From an uncultured Rubrivivax sp. (GTDB lineage: Bacteria; Pseudomonadota; Gammaproteobacteria; Burkholderiales; Burkholderiaceae_C), in the NCBI GenBank assembly GCA_937975735.1, contig CALJUI010000229.1:1-6373 (forward strand): a stretch of DNA of 6,373 nt, read 5' to 3'. The position numbers and the translations under genes were made by a program. This document shows, piece after piece, positions 1-5,284 of the stretch. The first letter of the stretch is position 1. Every line of letters begins with the position of its first letter. A model generated the notes under the pieces. That model was given only the letters and a program-made list of their open reading frames with translations, was not told where the DNA came from and made no database searches.

Positions 1-351
1 GCGTGGGTGCTACTTTCTCTGCGCCGCGCGCGGCCGGCGCAGCAGCTGTGCGCCGTGCGCGACCACATCGCCGATCTCGGTCTGACGCTGCCTGCCCTGC
101 TCGAGCGCGGCGACCCGGTCCCGCTGCACTTCTGGTTCTCGCACTACGAGGGCTGGCGCGAGGCCCTCTATCCGTCGCTGGTCGAGGCCTATCGGGCCTG
201 GGACGCCGGCGATCGCGGCGCCGCGCTGCGCGCCGCCTGCGATCGCGGCTCGGCGCACTTCGCGGCGCTGGCGCGCGAGCTGATCGCGCTGGGCGATCCG
301 GCCGCGGTCGAGCGCCGGCTGGCCGAACCGACCACGGTGTTCGAAGGCTGA
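1..351 (+). CDS. C-terminal fragment of an unrecognised protein, 5' end outside window
   Basis: The frame is open from base 1 (GCG TGG GTG...) to a TGA at 349-351 and gives about 116 residues. The GTG at 7 is a possible start, but the frame runs back to the edge with no stop, so I treat this as the tail of a longer gene. Codon choice and amino-acid make-up fit a real GC-rich gene. Recognisable stretches include HFWFSHYEGWREALYPSL followed by an Ala/Arg-rich, probably all-helical C-terminus ending in TTVFEG. The late pattern (EAYRAWDAGDRGAALRAAC) loosely recalls the last helices of GntR/FCD-type ligand-binding domains. The similarity is too weak for an assignment. No membrane segment or metal motif is visible. 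It converges on the methyltransferase gene, with 25 bases between the two stop codons. Confidence 0.6.
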   Translation, partial: AWVLLSLRRARPAQQLCAVRDHIADLGLTLPALLERGDPVPLHFWFSHYEGWREALYPSLVEAYRAWDAGDRGAALRAACDRGSAHFAALARELIALGDPAAVERRLAEPTTVFEG

Positions 352-355
352 TCCT

Positions 356-375
356 CGGCCGCTGCGAGCGGGCCG
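356..375. terminator. GC-rich hairpin between convergent gene ends (possible bidirectional terminator)
   Basis: CGGCCGCT (356-363) pairs with AGC (367-369) and GGCCG (371-375) around a GCG loop, with one bulged G at 370, giving an 8-bp stem. It fills most of the 25-base gap between the stop at 349-351 on the plus strand and the stop at 377-379 on the minus strand, where a shared terminator would sit. There is no U-tract on either side (only TT at 376-377), so it is not a canonical intrinsic terminator. In DNA this GC-rich, short stems also arise by chance. Confidence 0.35.
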
Positions 376-376
376 T

Positions 377-994
377 TCAGCGCCTGCGCGCGACCAGCCC
401 GATCAGCGCCGAGCGGCCCAGGTGGCCGGTGCCCTCGGCGATCTCGGCCTCGTAGGCGTCGACGCTGGCGATGTCCAGCGCGGCGAGCTCCTCGCGCAGC
501 TGCGCCTCGGTGTACAGGTGCTCGGCGCAGGGCGGCCCGCCGGTGCGGTACTCGAGCTGCTTCGGCGTGTAGCCCTGCAGCAGCAGCGTGCCGCCCGGAC
601 GCAGCGTGCGCACGATGTCCTCGAACATCCGCCGGCGCATCGCCGGATCGGCGAACTGCACGAAGATCGCCGCGACGCCGTCGAAGGCCTCGGGGGCCCA
701 GTCCCAGCCGTCGCAGTCGGCGACGCGGAAGTCCACCTCGACGCCGGCGCGCGCCGCGAACGCGCGGGCCTTGGCCACGCCGACCGGCGAGACGTCGAAA
801 GCCTGCACCGACAGGCCCTGGCGCGCCAGCCAGACGCTGTTGCGGCCCTCGCCGTCGGCGACGCAGAGCACGCGCTCGCCGGCGCGCCAGCAGCCGGCGT
901 GGCGGCGCAGGAACAGATTGGGCTCGGTGCCGAACAGGAAGTCGGCGCCGCCGAAGCGGCGGTCCCAGGTGGCGGCGGCGTCGGAGAAGGCCAT
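377..994 (-). CDS. Class I SAM-dependent methyltransferase (TehB/thiopurine-methyltransferase-like)
   Basis: This 205-residue protein matches the usual length of single-domain class I methyltransferases. The N-terminus has the motif FLFGTEPNLFL (residues 19-29), typical of the TehB/TPMT-like group. Motif I is VLCVADGEGRN (42-52), where ADGEG replaces the common GxGxG SAM-binding loop. The acidic end of strand 2 is AFDVSP (65-70), the motif II region is VADCDGWDW (91-99), and post-motif LRPGGTLLLQGY (131-142) follows. The C-terminal part has GGPPCAEHLYTE and GTGHLGRSALIGLVARR. The start chosen is the ATG at 994-992, because homologous sequence begins there. The same frame is open far upstream, but that stretch reads as Gln/Arg/His-rich low-complexity antisense. 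No good Shine-Dalgarno is seen. The substrate is unknown. Family members act on small molecules, but nothing here fixes which. It is divergent from the phosphate transporter gene (99-base gap). Confidence 0.88.
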   Translation of the reverse strand: MAFSDAAATWDRRFGGADFLFGTEPNLFLRRHAGCWRAGERVLCVADGEGRNSVWLARQGLSVQAFDVSPVGVAKARAFAARAGVEVDFRVADCDGWDWAPEAFDGVAAIFVQFADPAMRRRMFEDIVRTLRPGGTLLLQGYTPKQLEYRTGGPPCAEHLYTEAQLREELAALDIASVDAYEAEIAEGTGHLGRSALIGLVARRR

Positions 995-1093
995 GGCGGG
1001 CTGCGGTGCGGTCGAAGCGGGACATTGTGCGCGCCGCCGCGGCCCGAATCCGGAGTACAACGCCAGGCTCGACCCTTCGAGTCCCCGGCCCGC

Positions 1094-2764
1094 GTGATCC
1101 ACCTGCTCAATCTGCTCGCCGCCATCGCCCTGCTGGTGTGGGGCACGCACATCGTGCGCACCGGGGTGCTGCGCGTGTTCGGGGAGAACCTGCGGCAGGT
1201 GCTGTCGCAGAGCTTCGGCAACCGCTTCAAGGCCGCGCTCGCCGGCCTCGGCGTGACCGGCATGGTGCAGTCGAGCACCGCCACCTGCCTGATCGTGACC
1301 TCCTTCGTCGGCAGCGGCCTGGTCGGCACCGCCGCGGCGCTGGCCGCGATGCTCGGCGCCGACGTCGGCACCGCGATGATGGCGGTGGTCTTCTCCTTCG
1401 ACCTGTCCTGGCTGTCGCCGCTGCTGATCTTCGTCGGCGTGGTGATGTTCATCTCGCGCAAGGACGCGACCGCCGGCCGGGTCGGCCGCGTGCTGATCGG
1501 CCTCGGGCTGATCATCCTGGCGCTGCAGCTGATCGTGCAGGCGACGCGGCCGCTGCCCGCCTCGCCCGAGGTGCGCGCGCTGCTGGCCGCGCTGCCGCAG
1601 GAGATCCTGCTCGACATCGTCGTCGGCGCGGCGCTGACCGTGCTGTCGTACTCGAGCCTGGCGATCGTGCTGCTGACCGCGACGCTGACGGCGCAGGAGG
1701 TGCTGCCGGTCACCGTCGCCTTCGGGCTGGTGCTCGGGGCGAACATCGGCAGCGGGCTGCTGGCGATGCTGGTCACCGCCGGCGGCGGGCCGATGCAGCG
1801 GCGGCTGCCGCTGGGCAACCTGCTGTGCAAGGTCATCGGCGCGGGCCTGGCGATCCCGCTGCTGCCGCTGTTCCTGCACGAGTTGCCGCAGCTCGTCGGC
1901 GCGGTGCACCAGCAGGTCGTGGTCTTCCACCTCGGCTTCAACCTGCTGCTGGCGCTGACCTTCATCGGCTTCGTCGGGCCGCTGGCCGGCGTCGTCGAGC
2001 GGCTGCTGCCCGAAGGCGCGCACGCCGCCACCTCTCGGCCGCGGCATCTGGACAAGGTCGCGCTGGCGACGCCGTCGCTGGCGATCAGCTGCGCCGCGCG
2101 CGAGGCCCTGCACCAGGCCGACGTCGTCGAGACCATGCTGCGCGGCGTGCCCGAGGTGCTGCGCCGCAACGACCTGGTGCTCGCCGAGCAGCTGCGCCAG
2201 ATGGACGACACCGTCGACGAGCTCTATTCGGCGATCAAGTTCTACCTGACGCAGATGTCGCGCGAGGCATTGTCCGAGCGCGAGGCGCGGCGCTGGACCG
2301 ACATCGTCTCGTTCACGATCAACATGGAGCAGATCGCCGACATCATCGAACGCGTGCTGCAGGAGATCGAGGACAAGAAGATCCGCAAGAACCGCAGCTT
2401 CTCCGACGCCGGCCTGGCCGAGATCGGCGAGCTGCACGAGCGCCTGCTGGCCAACCTGCGGCTGGCGATGAGCGTGTTCCTCGACGGCCACCTGCGCGAC
2501 GCGCAGAAGCTGCTCGAGGAGAAGGCGCGCTTCCGCGACCTGCAGCACGAGTTCGCGGCCAACCACATCGCGCGGTTGCAGGACAACACCGCGCAGAGCA
2601 TCGAGACGAGCTCGCTGCACCTGGACCTGCTGAGCGAGTTGAAGCGCATCAACTCGCACATCTGCTCGATCGCCTACCCGATCCTCGAATCGGCCGGGGC
2701 GCTGACCGACACGCGGCTGCGCCATTCGCGGCTGGCCAGCCTGGACGAGGGCCGCGGCGGCTAG
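1094..2764 (+). CDS. Na/Pi-cotransporter family protein with C-terminal PhoU-like domain
   Basis: This 556-residue inner-membrane protein belongs to the Na/Pi cotransporter (NptA/YjbB-type, PNaS) family. Such proteins move phosphate with sodium, and bacterial members may act in export. The GTG at 1094 is chosen because MIHLLNLLAAIALLVWGTHIVRTGV is a typical family start and the reading frame before it is methyltransferase antisense. Hydrophobic segments run from residue 2 to about 300. The first inverted repeat carries the family signature GMVQSSTATC (56-65) and LGADVGT (87-93). The second repeat has LSYSSLAIVLL (184-194) and LGANIGSG (214-221), so the QSS triad is YSS there. Residues about 320-535 are a charged helical PhoU-like region (MDDTVDELYSAIKFYL, NMEQIADIIERVLQEIEDKK). 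PhoU-like domains are thought to regulate transport. No pho box or strong Shine-Dalgarno is evident. No phosphate-regulon gene lies in the window, so its link to the neighbours is unclear. Confidence 0.9.
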   Translation: MIHLLNLLAAIALLVWGTHIVRTGVLRVFGENLRQVLSQSFGNRFKAALAGLGVTGMVQSSTATCLIVTSFVGSGLVGTAAALAAMLGADVGTAMMAVVFSFDLSWLSPLLIFVGVVMFISRKDATAGRVGRVLIGLGLIILALQLIVQATRPLPASPEVRALLAALPQEILLDIVVGAALTVLSYSSLAIVLLTATLTAQEVLPVTVAFGLVLGANIGSGLLAMLVTAGGGPMQRRLPLGNLLCKVIGAGLAIPLLPLFLHELPQLVGAVHQQVVVFHLGFNLLLALTFIGFVGPLAGVVERLLPEGAHAATSRPRHLDKVALATPSLAISCAAREALHQADVVETMLRGVPEVLRRNDLVLAEQLRQMDDTVDELYSAIKFYLTQMSREALSEREARRWTDIVSFTINMEQIADIIERVLQEIEDKKIRKNRSFSDAGLAEIGELHERLLANLRLAMSVFLDGHLRDAQKLLEEKARFRDLQHEFAANHIARLQDNTAQSIETSSLHLDLLSELKRINSHICSIAYPILESAGALTDTRLRHSRLASLDEGRGG

Positions 2765-2779
2765 GCGCCTCGCGCGCGG

Positions 2780-2793
2780 TTGACGCCGCACAA
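2780..2793 (+). promoter_or_regulatory. Candidate FNR/Anr-type box upstream of ubiU
   Basis: TTGAC-GCCG-CACAA resembles the FNR/Anr/Dnr consensus TTGAT-N4-ATCAA, with exact 5-4-5 spacing and 7 of 10 specified bases matching. The first half-site is strong. The second lacks the T of TCAA. Its centre (2786.5) lies 41.5 bases before a predicted start at 2828 if the -10-like CAGAAT is real, which is standard class II activator geometry. In E. coli the ubiUV operon is known to be FNR-controlled, so the placement makes biological sense. It was found by eye and the second half-site is imperfect. Confidence 0.42.
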
Positions 2794-2798
2794 AGCCC

Positions 2799-2830
2799 GT
2801 GCCGCCGGCGCGGCCCAGAATCGGCGGCAC
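2799..2830. repeat. Perfect 9-bp inverted repeat spanning the putative ubiU promoter
   Basis: GTGCCGCCG (2799-2807) is the exact reverse complement of CGGCGGCAC (2822-2830), separated by 14 bases that contain most of the -10-like CAGAAT. As RNA, transcription from the upstream transporter gene would form a stable 9-bp stem, but no U-tract follows, so termination is uncertain. As DNA it could be a dyad operator around the promoter. The arms are GC-rich, so chance is not excluded. Confidence 0.45.
2816..2821 (+). promoter_or_regulatory. Putative -10 element for the ubiUVT operon
   Basis: CAGAAT matches TATAAT at four of six positions, including A2 and T6, and is one of the least GC-rich spots in this gap. 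It begins 22 bases after the end of the FNR-like box, the spacing expected of an FNR class II promoter, where no good -35 is needed. The predicted transcript start would be near 2828, leaving a 37-base leader before the ubiU ATG. No conventional -35 sits at 16-18 bases. Confidence 0.35.
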
Positions 2831-2864
2831 CTGACCATGGCGCCGCGCCCTGCGGCCGATCCCG

Positions 2865-3893
2865 ATGTCCCTGACCACGAGCACCGCCGCCGGCGCGCGG
2901 CCGGATCTCGTCTGCCCGGCCGGTTCGCTGCGTGCGCTGCAGCTGGCGATCGACGCCGGCGCCGACGCGGTCTACCTCGGCCTGCGCGACGCCACCAACG
3001 CCCGCAACTTCGCCGGGCTGAACTTCGACGACGCCCAGATCCGTGAAGGCGTGGCCTACGCCCACGCCCGCGGGCGGCAGGTGCTGATGGCGATCAACAC
3101 CTACGCCGCGGCGGCCGATCCGTCGCCCTGGATGCGCGCGGCCGAGCGTGCCGCGGAACTCGGCGCCGATGCGCTGATCGTCGCCGACACCGCGGTGCTG
3201 GCCCATGCCCGCGACCACCTGCCGCAGATGCGGCTGCACCTGTCGGTGCAGGCCTCGGCCACCACGCACGAGGCGATCGAGTTCTACCGCGAGCGCTACG
3301 GCATCCAGCGCGCGGTGCTGCCGCGCGTGCTGACCCTGCAGCAGGTCGCGCACACGATCCGCCACACGCGGGTGCCGATCGAGGTCTTCGGCTTCGGCAG
3401 CCTGTGCGTGATGGTCGAGGGGCGCTGCGCGCTGTCGTCCTACGCCACCGGCCAGTCGCCGAACACCGCCGGCGTGTGCTCGCCGCCGTCGGCGGTGCGC
3501 TGGCACGACACGCCCGAAGGCTTCGAGGCGCGGCTCGGCGGCGTGCTGATCGACCGCTACCGCCCCGACGAGCCGCGCGGCTACCCGACGCTGTGCAAGG
3601 GCCGCTTCGACGTCGACGGCGAGCGCGACTACGCGATCGAGGAACCGACCAGCCTGAACACGCTGGCGCTGCTGCCGCAGCTGATCGAGGCCGGCGTGCA
3701 GGCCATCAAGATCGAAGGCCGCCAGCGCAGCCCGAGCTACGTCGCCGAGGTCACGAAGGTCTGGCGCGCGGCGATCGACCAGGCCGCCTCCGGCGCCCGC
3801 TACGCGGTGGCGCCGGCCTGGAGCGCGCAGCTGTCGCGCTGGGCCGAGGGGCAGCAGCACACCCTCGGGGCCTACGACCGGCCCTGGCGCTGA
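2865..3893 (+). CDS. ubiU: UbiU, O2-independent ubiquinone hydroxylation protein (U32 peptidase family)
   Basis: This 342-residue protein is closely similar along its length to E. coli UbiU (YhbU, 331 aa). UbiU pairs with UbiV, and the heterodimer is needed for ring hydroxylations of ubiquinone precursors without oxygen. Despite the peptidase U32 family name, protease activity is not the established role. Recognisable blocks are DLVCPAG (14-20), DAVYLGLRDATNARNFAGLNF (34-54), HLSVQASATT (125-134), EVFGFGSLCVMVEGRC (173-188), GYPTLCKGR (239-247) and IKIEGRQRSPSYV (281-293). Cysteines 181, 188, 205 and 244 have gaps of 7, 17 and 39, identical to the 4Fe-4S ligands Cys169/176/193/232 of E. coli UbiU. 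The ATG at 2865 adds about 12 residues before the conserved start. No strong Shine-Dalgarno precedes it. It is first in a close operon with ubiV (13-base gap) and probably under the FNR-like promoter upstream. Confidence 0.96.
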   Translation: MSLTTSTAAGARPDLVCPAGSLRALQLAIDAGADAVYLGLRDATNARNFAGLNFDDAQIREGVAYAHARGRQVLMAINTYAAAADPSPWMRAAERAAELGADALIVADTAVLAHARDHLPQMRLHLSVQASATTHEAIEFYRERYGIQRAVLPRVLTLQQVAHTIRHTRVPIEVFGFGSLCVMVEGRCALSSYATGQSPNTAGVCSPPSAVRWHDTPEGFEARLGGVLIDRYRPDEPRGYPTLCKGRFDVDGERDYAIEEPTSLNTLALLPQLIEAGVQAIKIEGRQRSPSYVAEVTKVWRAAIDQAASGARYAVAPAWSAQLSRWAEGQQHTLGAYDRPWR

Positions 3894-3894
3894 C

Positions 3895-3900
3895 GAGGAG
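3895..3900 (+). promoter_or_regulatory. Shine-Dalgarno for ubiV
   Basis: GAGGAG lies immediately after the ubiU stop, with six bases before the ATG at 3907. It is the only strong ribosome binding site in this operon. The other genes have weak or no visible sites, which supports the ubiV start and suggests ubiV is translated well independently of ubiU. Confidence 0.8.
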
Positions 3901-3906
3901 TCGACG

Positions 3907-4866
3907 ATGCAACAACGCCTGGACCTGACCGTCGGGCCGCTGCTGTACTGGTGGCCGCGGCACGACGTGATGAACTTCTATGCCGAGGTCGCCGACAGCC
4001 CGGCGACGACGGTCGTGCTGGGCGAGCTGGTCTGCTCGCGCCGCAACGACTTCGGGTTCGACGACTGGATGGCGCTGGCGCGCGACCTGCGGCGCGCCGG
4101 CAAGCGGGTCGTGCTGGCCACGATGGCGCTGCTGGCCACCGGGGCCGAGTTGCGCGCCGCCGCGCGCATCGCCGAGCAGGACGAGTTCCCGGTCGAGGCC
4201 GGCGACGTCTCGGCGCTCGGGCTGCTCGCCCGCGCCGCGGCCGCCGACCCGGCGCGGCCGCCCTTCGTGCTCGGCCCCCACCTCAACGTCTACAGCCGGC
4301 CGGCGCTGGCCGAGCACGCGTCGATGGGCGCAGGCGCCTGGGTCGCGCCGCTGGAGCTCTCGCTCGAGGCCGTCGGCCTCGTCAATCCGCCGGCGGACCC
4401 GGTGGCCGGCGCGGCCGGCCCGCTGCGCACCGAGGTGTTCGGTTTCGGCCGCCTGCCGCTGGCGTTCTCCGCACGCTGCTTCACCGCCCGCCACCATCGG
4501 CTGCGCAAGGACGACTGCGACTTCCGCTGCCGCAGCGATCCCGACGGCCTGCTGCTCAGCGCCGCCGACGGCCAGCCCTTCCTCGCGCTCAACGGCATCC
4601 AGACCCAGTCGGCCGCGGTGCACTGCCTGCTCGGCGAGGCGCCGACGCTGCGGCGCATCGGCGCCGCGAGCGTGCGGCTGTCGCCCTGCTCGAAGGACTT
4701 CCGCCGGGTGCTCGAGCTGTTCGACGCCCACCTGAACCACGGGCTGCCGACCGCGGAGGCGGTGACCGCGCTGCGCGCGCTGGCGCTGCCCGGCGAGCCG
4801 GTGGCCGGCTTCGCCCACCACCGACCCGGCCTGATGCCGACGCCCCATCAGCCGCGCCCCGTCTGA
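3907..4866 (+). CDS. ubiV: UbiV, O2-independent ubiquinone hydroxylation protein (U32 peptidase family)
   Basis: This 319-residue protein is the partner of UbiU in anaerobic ubiquinone synthesis and resembles E. coli UbiV (YhbV). Diagnostic blocks are LTVGPLLYWWPRHDVMNFY (7-25), VVLGELVCSRRNDF (36-49), LGPHLNVYSRPAL (122-134), EVFGFGRLPLAFSARCFTARHH (176-197) and CSKDF (261-265). Cysteines 43, 191, 204 and 208 correspond to the 4Fe-4S ligands Cys39/180/193/197 of E. coli UbiV, with the same internal spacings of 13 and 4 in the C-terminal trio. Cys240 and Cys261 are additional and not expected cluster ligands. The ATG at 3907 has a good Shine-Dalgarno. The proline-rich tail (GLMPTPHQPRPV) is probably disordered. 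It is seven bases upstream of the ubiT start, so the two are almost certainly co-transcribed. Confidence 0.95.
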   Translation: MQQRLDLTVGPLLYWWPRHDVMNFYAEVADSPATTVVLGELVCSRRNDFGFDDWMALARDLRRAGKRVVLATMALLATGAELRAAARIAEQDEFPVEAGDVSALGLLARAAAADPARPPFVLGPHLNVYSRPALAEHASMGAGAWVAPLELSLEAVGLVNPPADPVAGAAGPLRTEVFGFGRLPLAFSARCFTARHHRLRKDDCDFRCRSDPDGLLLSAADGQPFLALNGIQTQSAAVHCLLGEAPTLRRIGAASVRLSPCSKDFRRVLELFDAHLNHGLPTAEAVTALRALALPGEPVAGFAHHRPGLMPTPHQPRPV

Positions 4867-4873
4867 GACCCTG

Positions 4874-5284
4874 GTGCCGCGCTGGGCCCTGCGCGCGGCC
4901 GACCGCGTGCGGCCGGTCGTCCGGCGGCTGCCGGTGGCGCCGCCCTCGTTCGTCGTCGCCCGGTTGCTCGACCGGATCCTGCTGCCGCGCCTGGACGCCG
5001 GCCAGCGCCAGGCCCTGGCCGGCCGGGTGGTCGAGGTCGAGCTGGCCGAGCTGGGCGCGAGGGTCCGGCTGATCCTCGGCCGGAGCGGGTTCGCGGCGGC
5101 GCCGGGCGGCACCCCGCCGACGCTGCACGTGAAGGCCCATGCCGACGCGCTGTGGCTGCTGCTGCGCGGCGAGTCCGACGCCGACCGGCTCTTCTTCGAG
5201 CGCCGCCTGGTGGTCGAAGGCGACACCGAGTACGGCCTGATCCTGAAGAACACGCTCGACGCGATCGGGCCGCTGTGGCGATGA
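4874..5284 (+). CDS. ubiT: UbiT, SCP2-domain accessory protein of anaerobic ubiquinone synthesis
   Basis: This 136-residue protein has one SCP2-type lipid-binding domain (about residues 28-130). UbiT is thought to bind isoprenoid quinone intermediates and to take the scaffold role played by UbiJ in the aerobic pathway. The diagnostic segment is DADRLFFERRLVVEGDTEYGLILKNTLDAI (102-131), nearly the same as the corresponding part of E. coli UbiT (YhbT, about 174 aa). The E. coli protein continues well past this segment. This one stops five residues later, so it lacks that C-terminal extension. The GTG at 4874 is the first plausible start after an in-frame stop at 4832; only a CTG precedes it. 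Its upstream signal is weak (GAG at 4865-4867). The N-terminal 30 residues are Arg-rich and amphipathic, as expected near membranes. The TGA at 5282-5284 overlaps the ATG of the decarboxylase gene. Confidence 0.92.
   Translation: MPRWALRAADRVRPVVRRLPVAPPSFVVARLLDRILLPRLDAGQRQALAGRVVEVELAELGARVRLILGRSGFAAAPGGTPPTLHVKAHADALWLLLRGESDADRLFFERRLVVEGDTEYGLILKNTLDAIGPLWR

Noticed and set aside
1024..1061. TTGTGC/GTACAA elements in the methyltransferase-transporter gap as a divergent promoter
   Set aside because: In both orientations the hexamer-like elements are about 25 bases apart, well outside sigma-70 spacing. The inverted match is only five of six bases. No convincing promoter can be called here.
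1068..1081. Small dyad CTCGA-CCCT-TCGAG just before the transporter start
   Set aside because: Five-base arms with a four-base loop are expected often by chance in this DNA. It has no T-run and no known operator match.
2761..2775. Palindrome AGGCGCCT overlapping the transporter stop as a terminator
   Set aside because: It has no loop and no following T-tract, and the surrounding arms pair poorly. The 2799-2830 dyad is the better structure in this gap.
2837..2864. Earlier ATG at 2837 as the ubiU start
   Set aside because: It is out of frame with ubiU by one base (28 bases upstream) and leads to an Arg/Ala-rich shadow frame. The ATG at 2865 leads directly into the conserved UbiU sequence.
995..2884. 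Very long antisense open frame running upstream of the methyltransferase, which would give an 835-residue protein
   Set aside because: The upstream part is Gln/Arg/His/Ala-rich low-complexity sequence lying antisense to the well-supported transporter gene. High GC removes stop codons. Only 377-994 resembles a protein family.
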